Shown: positions 13,096 to 26,647, counted from the stretch's first letter. The stretch is DNA of 64,000 nt from Silurus meridionalis (GCF_014805685.1 NC_060909.1:5723792-5787791), one strand, 5' to 3'. Numbers and translations: made by a program. Notes: a model not told the origin generated them from the letters alone.

Positions 13096-13126
13096 GTGCA
13101 AAGACCAGTTCACTTTAAATTCTCCA

Positions 13127-13216
13127 AATTCTTCTTCTTCTTCTTATTATTATTATTGGTATTGGCCTGTATCCCTTGTATGTATGTATGTATGTATGTA
13201 TGTATGTATGTATGTA
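13127..13216. repeat. (TTC)n, (TTA)n and (TATG)n simple repeats
   Basis: Three short simple repeats lie in tandem; (TATG) runs from about 13178 to 13216 and is followed by attcaa pentamers (13228-13262). Confidence 0.9.
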
Positions 13217-13227
13217 TGGATGGATGG

Positions 13228-13500
13228 ATTCAATTCAATTCAATTCAATTTAATTTAATTCAATACATTTTTATTTGTATTGCGCTTTTAAAAATGAATA
13301 TTGTCTCAAAGCAGCTTTACACAGATAATGTGGTGATAAAAATGAATAAGATGTTCTTTATACATGTAAGTTTGTCCCTGATGAGCGAGCCGGTGGTGAC
13401 CGTGACAAGGAAAAACTCCTCGGATGGAATATGGATATTATTCTGTGATGGACCCAGAGTTCCTAGACCTGGCTTTGGCTCCACCATAACATAAACCAGA
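13228..13500 (+). repeat. Dispersed fish SINE-like repeat (caaagcagctttacac family)
   Basis: The order is (attcaa)n, ttttatttgtattgcgctttt, tcaaagcagctttacac, tgagcgagccggtggtgac and aaggaaaaactcct. Related copies are at 55905-56290 and 60860-61120. It is common in otophysan genomes; I am not certain of its class. Confidence 0.55.
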
Positions 13501-13670
13501 GTAAATATAAAAATAAAACGTTGTACAAAGGCACAAAAGGTCATGATACAACGCTGACTGGAAGTTTAACAAAAAGGTAAAAAAAAAAAAAAAAAAAGGA
13601 AAGAAAGTAAAATGCCCTTTTCCATGTTACACTTTTTCTCAGTGTTTTCTCGAATCATCCCTACAGTTTT

Positions 13671-15235
13671 TCCTCAGTTGCTTTGGAGCATTTCTCAGAT
13701 CAGAAATAAAATTCTTAAAACTACTTGTTCGACCTTCACATCATTGAGTCATTTGTACACATCATAAGAACATTTCTCGTTGCTTCGGTCAAATTGCGAA
13801 TGCTTTGGTACATCATTTAATCGATTGTGTACAAGTGTCTGCTGTTTCCTACATTATCAGTTGTTTATGTTCATGTTGATCAAAATATATGATACTGCTT
13901 TCACCTAAATGATTTTAACCCCCAAAACAATTAGGCATCAGTTCATTGCATAAGACATTGAATCGGAAATGGTTAAACCAGTTGTCAAAATTCTTCTTCT
14001 TCACAGTTCTAATAAACTTTTATTTGTAAACGTGACTTGAATTGATGAATTGCAGTGCAGATGAATCTTGAATGGAACTAATGAAGGAGAGTTTACCACT
14101 CCCTTAACATTAAGCTTCACTAGTGCCCTTAACATTAATTGTTTGAAAAATAAACTAGTCCTCTAAAACAGGTCAAAGGTGAATCTTATACACCTTCAAT
14201 TGGAGAGTGAATACAGACAGAGCAAAACATAGAATTATAAATTCTGAAAATGGAGGAACAACTAACGAACACTTGTACAGTACAGTAAAAGTATGAATCC
14301 TGTCCGGTCTCATGCAATCAATATAAATCAAATATGCAATCAAATAAATTAAATTCATAGATGCCGAACAGAAGGAATTAAAATGTTGTGCATCTTTAAT
14401 CATTGCAACGCAAACTGTAGTTTATTTCAAGAAATAGAGAAACTGTGGAGCATCATACTGACAACATGACTGAGCATTTTGATGATTTTGTTTGTAAACA
14501 ATGACAATAACAACTTTTCATTCTGATGGGAATGAGATGTTCATTGACATAAATACTTACTTTTGAGAGGTTTTTGAGCAAAATACAAGCTTTTGCATGA
14601 AAGCCCATGTTTTGTGCTGTTTGTAAAAGCCTGAACTTTTCTCAAAATCCTTAGTTCATCTCTCAAAAGTAAGTATTTGTGTCAATGAACATCTCATTCC
14701 CATCAGAATGAAAAATGCCTTTGTTCACAAACAAAATCATCAAAATGTTTGGTCGTGTTGTCAGTATGACTGCACACAGTTTCAGGATTTCTTGATATAA
14801 ACTACGGTTTGGATCACAGTGACTGCAAATACACAAAATTTGACTTCCTTTTGTGTGGCATCTATGAATTTCAGCAGCACAAATTAGTTTATTTGATTGC
14901 ATATTTAATTTATATTGATTGCAAGAGACCAGACAGGATTCACACTTTTTGCTGTACTATACAAGTGTTCGTTCGTTTCTTAGTTATTCTTCTATTTTTA
15001 GAATGAATAATTCTTTGTTTTGCTGTCTGCATACACTCTCCAAGATGTTTTAGGTGTCCAGTATCATATATTTTGATCAACACGACATAAACAACTGACA
15101 ATGTAAAAAAAACAGCAGTACGCAATCGATTAGATGAATGTACTAAAGCATTCACATTTTTGAACAAGTAGTTTCAAGAGTTTTATTTCTGATCTGACAA
15201 ATGATCCAAAGCAACTGAGAAAAACTGTGATGCAG
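13671..15235. repeat. 1.57-kb imperfect palindrome (foldback element)
   Basis: The left arm (from tcagttgctttggagc at about 13676) matches the reverse complement of the right arm (gatccaaagcaactgag, 15202-15218). The arms pair again at 14190-14350 with 14880-15050 and at 14500-14570 with 14665-14730 (ttctgatgggaatgag against ctcattcccatcagaa). A loop of about 100 nt lies near 14570-14665. The left arm is longer because it carries extra sequence, including a 60-nt SINE fragment at 14094-14153. No transposase is seen. Confidence 0.8.
14094..14153 (+). repeat. 60-nt exact copy of SINE fragment 11443-11502
   Basis: From taccactcccttaacattaa to tttgaaaaataa it is identical by eye to 11443-11502, inside the left arm of the palindrome and absent from the right arm. 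Confidence 0.85.
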
Positions 15236-16169
15236 GAACAGTGTCAATGAAAGCAGTCATTTTTAACCTCCGACTTTTATTCTGGCAGGGAAAAAATTAA
15301 AGGAAATAAAGTCTTAGGTAAGCTGTAGAGCCGGGGCTTGGGAAAGTTCGCAGTGGATTTGTTTTCTTCCAGGTAAATATCATAACCTTATTCATACTGG
15401 ACTCTTTCTTCATGATTAGTGCACATGTCCTGATGAAATGATTGAACAGTCGAGGTGCTTCAAGCTGCCCTGGTTTCATGCTAAAACATCAATACATCCG
15501 GGAATGCTTAGCTTTAGCATTAGCATTAGCTTTAGCTTAGGTATCTATCAGCAATGGGGTTTGGCAGTTCTTCTAGACAACCTTGATGCCTTCACAGATT
15601 CCTGACCCTCTATAAGATTCAGTTGATTCTTCCTGATCCGGATCGCGTCCCATCATGAGCGCTGTAGTGCGGATGGATACAGAGACGCAGCTCCCCGAAT
15701 GCGCACTTGCGTACTACGCAGGATGTAGTGCGCGGTTTGCTTGTGCTTCTCCACTCGCACTAGTCAGTATGGAAGTACGCATAGCTGGACGCTCTAATGC
15801 TAGCTAGCATACCAACAACCTCACTGACCTCAACCTGATAGATAGATAGATTAGAAACTTATCTTTTTGGTTTTCGTGTGATTTCAGACTCTCAATGTTT
15901 ATTATAATTTTATTTATTTAATAACTAATTGTGTTTAAAGGACTATCAGAAAGAGTGGTGATTAGCCGGATAGGTGTGAAGCTAAAGAGGAGTCCACAGT
16001 TAAGACTGGATGCAGCCAGATGTGTTGGAAGAAAGACATTTTAGGTTATTTTTTATTTTAAATTAGCGGTTTATTTAGTTTATTATCGTTTTTTCTATAG
16101 TTTAAAAGGAAATAATTTTCTGTCCCACTCCTTTAGGTGTATGTGTTTTGTTTACTTTTGTATACATAA

Positions 16170-16244
<75 letters not shown>

Positions 16245-16266
16245 ACACACACACACACACACACAA

Positions 16267-16360
<94 letters not shown>

Positions 16361-16412
16361 ACACACACACACATATATGTGTGTGTGTATGTATGTATGT
16401 ATGTATGTATGT
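16170..16412. repeat. Complex (GT)n(AT)n(AC)n(AT)n(GT)n(AC)n microsatellite
   Basis: Alternating purine-pyrimidine blocks switch strand phase several times (16171-16205 GT, 16206-16240 AT, 16244-16275 AC, 16276-16320 AT, 16321-16358 GT, 16359-16373 AC, then GT and a (TATG)n end). This creates self-complementary halves. Confidence 0.97.
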
Positions 16413-16657
16413 ACAGAGCGAAGTACAAAAGTGCTTTGAGTCTCTAGCAATGAGTAAATCTACACTGGTACGCAAGATTACAAATTTAATATATATATAA
16501 CTCTTGAATTCTACAAGGCAAACTTGGAAAGTGCTAATTTAAGTGTTTCAGGAAGAGGTCTTCAACCGTCGCTTATAGATAGTAGATATGTAGATATATG
16601 GTAGATAGATGTGTGTGTGTGTGTGTAAGTATGTGAATATATATATATATATATATT

Positions 16658-16895
16658 ATACAGTACAGACCAAAAGTTTGGACACACCTTCTCATTCAAA
16701 GAGTTTTCTTTATTTTCATGACTATGAAAATTCTAGATTCACACTGAAGGCATCAAAACTATGAATTAACACGTGGAATTATATATGGAATTATATACAT
16801 AACAAAAAAGTGTGAAACAACTGAAAAATGTCATATTCTAGGTTCTTCAAAGTAGCCACCTTTTGCTTTTATTACTGCTTTGCACACTCTTATAT
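16658..16895 (+). mobile_element. Truncated Tc1 end (cagaccaaaagtttggac family)
   Basis: It begins tacagtacagaccaaaagtt and contains catgactatgaaaattctag and the start of the transposase C-terminus on the minus strand (gttcttcaaagtagccacc). The rest is absent; a (GATA)n run starts at 16929. Confidence 0.8.
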
Positions 16896-16924
16896 GTATA
16901 TGTGTATGCGTGTATGTATGTATG

Positions 16925-16926
16925 TG

Positions 16927-16977
<51 letters not shown>

Positions 16978-16979
16978 CG
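16925..16979. repeat. (GATA)n microsatellite
   Basis: About 12 units of gata. Confidence 0.95.
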
Positions 16980-17039
16980 ATCATGGGTCGGTATGTACCC
17001 CATATTTAAGTCAAGGTACAGTTAGGGCGAAGAAATGCT

Positions 17040-17660
17040 ATAATGCAGTTTATTATTATAATTTTATTATTATTAGCATTTCTGTACATCAAAAGTTCAA
17101 CAGTGCCTTCTTGGTTAAATCTATTTTATAATAGGTTAAATCAGATTAATGCAAATCACTTTTTTATTATATTGATTAAATTGAGTAATCAAATAAATTG
17201 GCACATTCAATTGATTAAATGGAAAAATGTATTTAAATAGTTTACATTTCTTACAAACCATCTGGGTAATACAGATGTGTATATAAAGTGTGTGTGTGTG
17301 AGTTTTACATTTAATATAACATTTTCTAAAGATATGATTTACTTAACTGTTGCACTTATTTCAGCATACTTCAACAAATGTCTTCATTCCTTCCATCCTT
17401 CATTCATTCACTCCCTCGATGTGTGGAATTGTCAGTATTTTCTCCGTTTAACAAAATTGGAGTTTTACAATTCACTACAGAATGTGTTGCCAGTACAGTG
17501 TGAGTAGACACAGTGACACTGCGGTAACTCTAGTTTCTTTTTAATACCCCTGGCATTGTTGTGTGTTTTGAACTAAACATACACAATGTCTGCCACTTAA
17601 TATGTTAGTGAGTGCACCGAACCTAAAGCTCTGTACCGAAATTATACGCTGCTCCCTAAA
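17040..17660. mobile_element. Remnant of the hAT-like family seen at 51743-52739
   Basis: It shares gattaaattgagtaatcaaat, gatatgatttacttaactgtt and acacagtgacactgcggtaac with 51900-52440, and in inverted form with 34850-35010. Coding capacity is absent. Confidence 0.5.
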
Positions 17661-17676
17661 AAAATGTATATATATA

Positions 17677-18468
<792 letters not shown>

Positions 18469-18599
18469 TATATCTCAGTTATAACATTAAACAAACACTG
18501 ACACGTGAATTGGACAAAAATGATATCTCGTTACTGTGGTAAATGTCAAGGAGTGGCAAATGCCTTTGAGTTCTCAAAGTTGATGTGATGAAAACTGGG

Positions 18600-18975
18600 C
18601 TCCTAGTATGTAAAAGTTAGTGGTTAGTACAAGCCATAAGGAAGGACAGTAGGTGAAAAGGGCAACAGGGTCAAGGGCACCCTAATGCTTGATGATATGT
18701 GTTGGGAGCAAAGGCTAGCAAATATGGTTTGATCCTGCAGAAGAGCTGTAGCCAAAAAGTGCTTGAAAGAGTTCATGCTGGCTCTGACAGAATTAATATA
18801 CATAATACGTCAGCCTGCTCGGTATGTCACTGTATAGCAGCAGAGAGGTCAGAAAACTCATGCTGAACCCCGTAACCCACTAAATGCTACAATGGCCATT
18901 CGAACATCTGAACTGGACCGGTGTAAGGTGGCCTTCTTCTACATGTTCCTATTTTACACTTACTCAATATTAGAC
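18600..18975 (+). mobile_element. Tc1 remnant (same family as 1688-2182)
   Basis: Degenerate matches to the transposase middle region are seen: ggtgaaaagggcaacagggtc, gagcaaaggctagcaaatatgg, and catctgaactggaccgg. It ends ctcaatattagactgg. Confidence 0.6.
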
Positions 18976-20029
18976 TGGTTTTAATGTTGAAGCTGAATGT
19001 TCCATTAAAACATGGTGCTCAAGGCGTGTATGACACACACATTCTTCCTCTTATGCTTAAGTTTATTTATGGTGGTTGAAAAAAAAAGTTGTAAAATCCT
19101 TTAACTATTTACTGATTAGACTTTTTTCCTTCATCAATACCTGACCTTAATCTAATATCGTGATCTTTTTAGTAACCAGTGTTCTTTATGATCCTGTCTT
19201 GGCCATGTCACATCGGTCAGCATAACACACATTCATGCAATTTAATACAGTTTAATGGAATTGTAAAACAAATAAAAAAAAACACGGTTCTGTGATTTAA
19301 GTCGGTAGTCATTTTGACATACGTGTAGTTTTTTTTTTGAGGGCTTGAATATTGAATGGAAAATAATTCTGGTTAGATCTTCTGCAATGTTTTTCGGTTG
19401 TGTGTGTGACCAGCAAAGATTCTTTACCCAGTGTTTATTTTACTTTTCAGCAAACATTTTGCAGGTTACAGACATCACCCTTTAAAAAAAAAAAAACTGA
19501 ATGCAATACAAACTAATATTTTACAGTTTATGGATTAGTCGTTTTAATCCTCTAAATTTATAAGCGCAAATACTGATACACAACTAGGTTCTAGAATAGG
19601 TACGTGGATACATACCAAATTGTAGGAACGAAATAGGAAGAAGTGGTCAGTAAATACTAGGGGGTGAGGTTAAGGGGTAAACCACAGTAAGCCACATTCA
19701 GCAAAAACATATTTTTAGCTTTGAAATTTACGTTGTCTGCAATATTGTGTGTATTAAACCACCCTTCCTCTTTATTCTCATGACTGAGTCTCCTGGGTAG
19801 AGAATAGGAAAAGCCCAGTTCCTAAAACATCCTGTTAGAATAACTTTTACCTCTGGTCCCCAATTTTTGTACACTTTGGGCCTCACTGGAATTATTTGTG
19901 TTATTTGGTAGCATTTAGATTATTTTTTTGTCTGTATGTTACACACATCTTTGGACAGTATAGATACAGTACAGTGCTCTTTTCCGTGACAGGCTACATT
20001 GGGATTAAAGCATAATTTATGTAATTAAA

Positions 20030-20115
20030 AAAAATCTACAAAATTTGTCCCAACCTTTTTGGAATGCAATGATTTGAAAATCTAATAAACCCCCGTTTTA
20101 TTCATAGCAGGACAC
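20030..20115. mobile_element. Truncated MITE end (58507-58742 family)
   Basis: The sequence gtcccaacctttttggaatg..atgatttgaaaatct matches the left half of the complete element at 58507. Confidence 0.5.
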
Positions 20116-20688
20116 AGAAATGATTAGAAATGTTTAAATTGAGGAAATGTACCATTTTAAAGGGGGAGGGAAAGGTAATTTTGAATTTGATGGTCTTAGC
20201 ACGTCTCGAAAAAATTGCCAAAAAAGGCTGGAAAAGTAAGTGTTACTAAACAGAAACAGCTTGAGGAGCATTCTGCAAATAATTAGGTTTGCAAAGAATA
20301 TCTTTGAAAAAGAAACTTTTGGAAGTAATGGTGGCCAAGAGTTTCACTAATCTGCAAAAAACCTGCCTACAAATTGTGGAACAATTTTTTAAAATTTTTC
20401 CTTTTTTTTCATCAAAAGTCTATGAGAATCTGAAGAAATTTCTATGCAAGTGACAAAAGCTGAAAATCAATTCGTAAAGTTGGGTCTACCTGTATAGTAC
20501 TTTATTTGCTTGATGAAATTGCAGACAAAAATAATGTACATATGAAATTTTTGAAGAAAGAGAAAAAGAAAAAAATTATTTTTTTGGCTCCTTCTGCGTC
20601 AGGGCTTGAAAGTCCACAAACCCTTTAGAAATGTCTTTTCTTCTACATAAATATGGTCTAAAACATCATCAGAAATCTTAAAAGTAAA

Positions 20689-20917
20689 AACTTTCTTTCG
20701 GCTTCTCCCATTACGGGTCGCCACAGCGGACCATCTGCATGTTTGATTTGGCACATGTTTTTACGCTGGATGCCCTTCCTAACGCAACCCTCCCCAATTA
20801 TCCGGGCTTGGGACCGGCACTAAGGCTTGTGCAACCCTAATGGCTGGGGTCGGTTTCCTGACCGGAGATCGAACCCGGGCCGCAGCGGTGAGAGCGCCGC
20901 ATCCTAACCACTAGACC
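20689..20917 (-). repeat. tRNA-Glu-derived SINE with target-site duplication
   Basis: The minus strand starts tttggtctagtggttaggat, reads through gcggcgctctcaccgctg (tRNA-Glu A-box region and CTC anticodon) and cgggttcgatctccgg (B box), then has a SINE body ending ggcgacccgtaatgggag..gccgaaag. AAAGTAAA flanks it at 20681-20688 and 20918-20925. It is not a functional tRNA gene because the acceptor stem is not restored and the body is SINE-like. Confidence 0.85.
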
Positions 20918-21512
20918 AAAGTAAACAAAGAAAACTTACTTGATAAAGCTTACTTACTTTTTGTCATTTGCGCTGGATCAGGACATCTTCCAAATCCAAA
21001 TGTAAATGTTATTTAAACATATGAGACAAAAATATTATTAATAAAATTAATATGGTCCTTTATTTATTAAGGAAAATGCTCCAATGTTATGGTTATACGT
21101 TTACAGTATAAGTATCTTCAACTAAATTGACAGTACAGTTGGGAGAACTCTGGGATATTGCTGATTTTCTCACCCAAACTGCTCGTTTCTACATTTCACT
21201 TTGCATTCACATTATTCCTCTTGAACCTGCCTGAAGTCGAACGACTGGTGGTTTTAGAGTCGTTGTTTTGCTGTATGACCCACTTTCTCTTGAGATTCGG
21301 TTCACAGACAGATGACCTGACATTTCCTATTTAGAATTCGCTGGCATAAATCGGTCCTTGTTTCGTCAATGATTGCACGCTGTCCTGGACCAGATGTAGC
21401 AAAACAGGCCCAACTTATGATCACTGGCATGTTTTACAAATGGGATAATGTTCTTTTGCTGGAATGCAATTTTATTTATTTTTTTAAATTTTTTAAATCT
21501 TTCTCCAAACAT

Positions 21513-21795
21513 ACACTATATGGACATTTAGTCACAATTTGCTGTTATATTAACCTCCACTCAGAAGCAGATGTTCCACTAGATTTTGTTGGCAAGGTTT
21601 CTTCGTGCTTGTGGATATTTGTGCTCATTCAGTCACAAGAGTATTAATAAAGGCAGGTACTGGTGTAGGTGAGGAGGTTTGGGGGGGGCAGTAAGAATTT
21701 CAATTCATCTTAAAGGTGATCAGTTGGGTTAAGGTCAGGCCACCTACAATCTTCATCTCTAACCCATGTGAACCTTCATGGAGCTAGCTTTGTGC
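21513..21795 (-). mobile_element. Tc1-like remnant (aaaagtattggg family), reversed
   Basis: The start acactatatggacatttagt, cagatgttccactagatttt and gaccttaaccc-type sequence (21730-21750, minus strand) mirror the element complete at 27594. Confidence 0.65.
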
Positions 21796-23532
21796 ACAGA
21801 GGCATTGCCAACAGTTTTGGGTCTCCTTGATCAAGTGGAGGGAAAATCTCCTTTCAGATCACATGGATTTCTCCTTGCTTGCGTACTATTGTTGTTCTTC
21901 TGAAGGTGGACTGATACACATTAACATCAGACGATGTGAGAGAGGACTTTAGTTGTGTAGATGTTTTACCGGTCTTCTTTCTGACCTCATGCACTGTTAC
22001 CAGGTCTTGCTTTTAAAGAGCTCATTGTTGGTCAACCAATTTTATGGACAGTAGTCTAGAATTTTTGGTGGGTCTCACCTTTTAGAGATAAATTCGTCAC
22101 CTTTTTAATTCTGATGAGCATCAACGACTGAAATCTAAAGTTTAGACATCACAGTGTGCCATTGGATAAATACATTTTTAGGTCCTCACAGCTAGAAATA
22201 AATATTTCTCTCTCTCGAACAAAAACTTGCATTTAATTAGAAATTGTTCTATTTAATTACGTTTATTTTCCTATTTGTATTATAAACTTGCAGTTCAATT
22301 CTCACAAACACTATTACCTTCTGGTTCTGCAGATGTTGAAGTGTACTGAGTGATTTTCCATTGATATGGCTGTTTTCCTCATTTGGAAGTCTTTTAATAA
22401 AAAAAAAAAAGAAATGTCATTAGAAATATCAATAAAGTGGTACATGATTTTTACACTCCTGTAATGAATTATACTTGATATCTACACTGAAGTGTGCAAA
22501 GAACAGTTTTAGGTGTTTTGCAGTGCCGTTTATAGGGTTTTTTTGAGTGAAATTTTGCTTGTAGTGGTAAAGGATGACATGCCTTTTGATCACAATTTGG
22601 TTTATTGGGCAAAGGTAACAAATCAGCGATAAGTTGTACAGAACGATGTACTCGGAGGGTGTCACAAGGTTATTTGAGGTTAGTTTCATTGTTTTAGGCC
22701 GGTTTTGACTTTTTTTTGTTGTTGTTGCTGGCTTATGGATTTCTTTTTTTTTTTATCCATAATGATTTTGCTCATGCAGATGTTTCTATTTAAAAACAAA
22801 GATTTTCCGTTTCCAGCCCATCTTCATATACCTGCTTTGGAAACATTGTCAAATGATTCATGTGTCCTGTTTAGACGTTTGAAAGCGTTCTCTCTGTATG
22901 AGACAGATTTCAGTTTAAACTTTATTACTGTAAGTATTTACTGTCATCCGCTGAGTTGAAGAACTTTATAGCGTGGCTTTAGACAGTGATGTAACCTGGA
23001 CTTTAACCTGGTTGAGTAGGTGTGATTCAACACCCAGTCACAGCCCATGAAGAGAGAGAGAGAGAGAGAGAGAGACACCAAAAATTCCCCATCAGTCAAT
23101 CACCTGAGATAGTTTTAATAGAATTTTATTTGGTGTATTAGTTCATCTGTGTTTAAAGGTGTGTGTGTATATATGGGTGAAGGCAAGTAGTTTGCTGTCC
23201 CACATGTTGAGGAAGAATCAGGACCCACAGGGATTCACAGCCATGAAAACGACCCATAGTAACCTCTTGTTCTCTTCTCTCCCTCCCTGCCTCTGACTTT
23301 CATTCCCTCTCTCTCTCTCTCTCTCTCTGTTTTTTCTCTCTCTCGCAAGAAAAGATCTCCCGAAGCGCTGTTTGGTTTCCTGAACCCCCCCACCACCCCC
23401 TCCAAAAACAAAAAAACAAAACAAAAAAACTCGAAATAGGAGAAGAAAACAACAAATGATTTCCTTTTCTTTCTGTCTCTCTCATTTTCATCTAGTTATT
23501 TTTTTTCTCTTTCTATCTCTCTTTTTTCTCAG

Positions 23533-23643
23533 CAGTGGAGTTTGTCCTGACAGTGTCCAAAGTGGTTTAGAAGATAAACATCATGACCTGCTAGCGACAC
23601 CCAGGACAACATGGACGGGCAATAACCAGGCGTTACACCAGGG
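23533..23643 (+). other. nr1h3: Probable nr1h3 5'UTR exon with two short uORFs
   Basis: A long pyrimidine tract ending in ctcag precedes a 111-nt stretch that ends at a good donor, gtatgtaa. It lacks a long reading frame but contains two minimal upstream ORFs: ATG at 23583 stopping at 23592-23594, and ATG at 23611 stopping at 23623-23625. Its position 3 kb upstream of the start-codon exon fits a non-coding leader exon. Because it has an acceptor, a more upstream first exon should exist; I could not locate it. The alternative acceptor cag at 23533-23535 would shorten the exon by three bases. Confidence 0.5.
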
Positions 23644-24247
23644 GTATGTAACACATGGACAGTTTTTTTACATTTTTTGTTTTTAAATACTTTACATGAT
23701 GGCTCTTTTTTAATTTATTTATTTATTTTTTTTGGATTCTTACATGGATCCAGTGAGGAAAGAGGTTTGGTTTTAAATATCAGTTGTGCATTTTAAAAGC
23801 CCCTCCAACGTGCGTCCCATGATTACAGTACCATCTGCTTTCAAGAAATAGCATTTTCCACTCAGCAGTTGTTCCGAACTGCTTTCTAGCTTTCAGTTCC
23901 TTTTTACCCAAAAGAAGTGTGGGTACTCGGAGACTGTCGAAAATGTGCTGTCTCACTGACATTTTTAACTATATTGAGGGATTTTTTGCTTACTGCAGTG
24001 TAGCTTTGCAAACATTCCCACGCTCGGAAAAAAGAATGACTGTGCAACACGGCTCCTTTTGTCGATTAGAAGTCACTCGTGTTTATTGAACCTTATTGAT
24101 CATCTTGGATTTGCTTGCGTTTGACAACTTTCCTACGCACAGGTGTTTCTTCGAGTCTTGGCTACAATAGCAAAAAAAATATATAATCGCCTGGTATATT
24201 TTTACTCAATTTGCAAAGTTTAATAGTTGATTTAGTTGTTTAATAAA

Positions 24248-24545
24248 ACATAAGTATTGGGATGCCTGACTTTTTCAGCCATATGTGGTTCTTTCCCCAA
24301 ACTGTTACCACAAAGTTGGAGAGACACACATGTAAAGGATGTCCCTGGATGCACTAGTGTAAAATTTTCCCTTCACTTTCCCTTCAAATCCAAACCTGTT
24401 CCAGTATGTGCACAAATCCAGCCAAGCTATAGGTCTCTGATTTCAACACTCTTCAACTAGATGAATTGGGATGAATTAGAACACTGATGCTCATACGAAT
24501 TTAATGGTCAGGTTTTCACAAACATTTGTCCAGATAGTGTACTAT
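24248..24545 (+). mobile_element. Tc1-like remnant (aaaagtattggg family)
   Basis: It contains aagtattgggatgcctgact, the Tc1 C-terminal remnant (gatttcaacactcttcaac) and the right end acaaacatttgtccagatag. Confidence 0.65.
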
Positions 24546-24985
24546 GATTTTTAAACAAACTGAGGAAGCCAAGATTTAAGATTTAAATATGACTCGTATT
24601 GCAGCTCTGATTTTATATTTTATATATATATCCCTCCTGGAATTATGAAGCAGAAGATACAGAGGTGTGAGCCGGGTTTGAACTACGCTTTCTAGTGAGC
24701 AGAGGTGGATGAAGTACACAACCCATTTACTTGAGTTAAAGTAGAGATCCACTCTGTAAAATATCACTCCAGTAAAATTGTCCCTTTAAACTTTTACTTA
24801 ATTAAAAGTACAAAAGTATTTGCCTTCAAATGTACTTAAGTATCCAAAGTACTATGATTTATTATGGCTATAATGTTTCGATTTATTACGGCTATAATGC
24901 ACACCGAAATTATATTAATGAGTTAAACACTGATTGATATCTATTACAATTATCATAAGCCCAAATCCCAAATCTTCATTTCAAC

Positions 24986-25633
24986 TACCGTAATTTCCGA
25001 ACTATTAAGCGCACCTATATATAAGCCGCACCCACTGAATTTTACAAAGATTTTTATTTTGAACATAAATAAGCCGCACCTGTCTATAAGCCGCTGTCTA
25101 CACTGAAACTAATGAACTTTACACAGACTTTAATGAAAGACAGTGTCTGTTACACAGCTTGTATCTAAACAGTAGCCTACTAAGGAAGTCATTGTTCACT
25201 GTCTTCCTCCTTCGTGCGTTTAAAAATCACCATCGGTGAAGCTTTTCTCCCGATGCCGTGCAGCTCAGAACACCGGTGAAGTGCGTGTTTTTATGCCCGG
25301 TTGTTTTCAGCGTGACGAATGATTCGCATTTCCTGTTGACAGTCCGAGTGAGCGGCAGGTTAAACGTCAGAGGAACCTGATCCATATTTATGATGTGGTG
25401 TGGCCCGATTCAGTGGGAGCGCATCTGATTTAATATAAAGAGTTTCATTGGTTCACCTGAACCCGTTCGGAAATTTCATTGGTCTAATGTTATGGGGCTC
25501 AGTTTTTTGTCTTGATGTTTGTGAAACTGGGAAAAACCCAGGAAAAATCCATATATTAGCTGCTTCATTGGTTAAGCCGCGGGGTTCAAAGCGTTAGAAA
25601 AAAGTAGCGGCTTATAGTCCGAAAAATACGGTA
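24986..25633 (-). mobile_element. Deleted pogo-like element
   Basis: TIRs are taccgtaatttccgaacta and tccgaaaaatacggta, with TA at each end that could be the target duplication. It contains the same minus-strand transposase fragment and the same lost base before GATGGTGATTTTTAAACG as the copy at 17677. Confidence 0.8.
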
Positions 25634-26647
25634 CTTAAATTTTTTTCTTCAAAGTTTCTTTTTCTTCACGAGTTATTTCCATCATTTATTCCTCTCTAAA
25701 TGTTCTGACTGCTGTTGAACCGATGCTGAACCGATCGTTGGTGATAAGTAGATACATCAAGCTAGCACTCGATCCTGATTGGCGACTCGCTGCCTGTTTG
25801 ACTGGTTACGTTTTTATCCGCTCATAAATAAAAAGAAACGACTTATTTCAAAAAATGTAGTTAAAATATTTGACTTCGACATGCAGTGAAGTAAAGTCTC
25901 CCCAAACCGAACTACTTCAGTAAAGTACAGATGTGTGAATAACCTACTTAAGTACAGTAACACATTACATTTACTTCAACACTGTCCATCACTGCTTGTG
26001 GGATTATTCCTTGTAACAGAGCATGAGTTATAAGTCTATAATGGAAAGTGCGATATGTTGTTCTCCATGTGAGATTATATGATGAAGATCCTCTAATGGT
26101 TGTTTGATGCTTATGGGGTCACAAAGTTAATCAGAATAATTATTCTGTAAGTTACCTCAAAAGTAGCTGTTCTTATTTGTAGAGGCCCGAAAGCCATCTT
26201 TTAGAAAATCTCTGCATATAAAGACTGCTGATTTCAATTCATCACCAATTCATTGTCTTAATTTCTCACAAAAGTCCGATCACTTGTTCCTTTGTTGCAT
26301 GTCGGATCACATGATTCTCTCCCAGTAGTCAAATGACATCCTTTCACTTTGTTTACAATGTAGATGACAATAAATTGTATTCAACGTATATCCTTGCAGT
26401 GTCATATAAAGCAATGTCATGTCACAAAAATTTAAACCACGACAAATGAATTCAGTTCGGTGTTTGACATTGCAAAATGCAAAGCAGCCTAAAGATTGTT
26501 TCTCAGATTACTGATGTTAAAATACAGTTTTATTTTTATTTTTTTTCCAAGTCACACGCCCACCAACAGGCTTGTTTTAAGTTTGATTATTAGAGGTTAA
26601 TTAAAAATAACTATAAATTAAAAACCAGGACTTTGTGTACAATGCAG

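Noticed and set aside
16133..16500. Several frames of 60-119 codons on both strands
   Set aside because: They are translations of GT/AC/AT microsatellites (repeated VCVCVC, THTHTH, YIYIYI).
20689..20917. Functional tRNA-Glu gene on the minus strand
   Set aside because: The A and B boxes match, but the 3' acceptor stem is absent, a SINE body follows and target duplications flank it.
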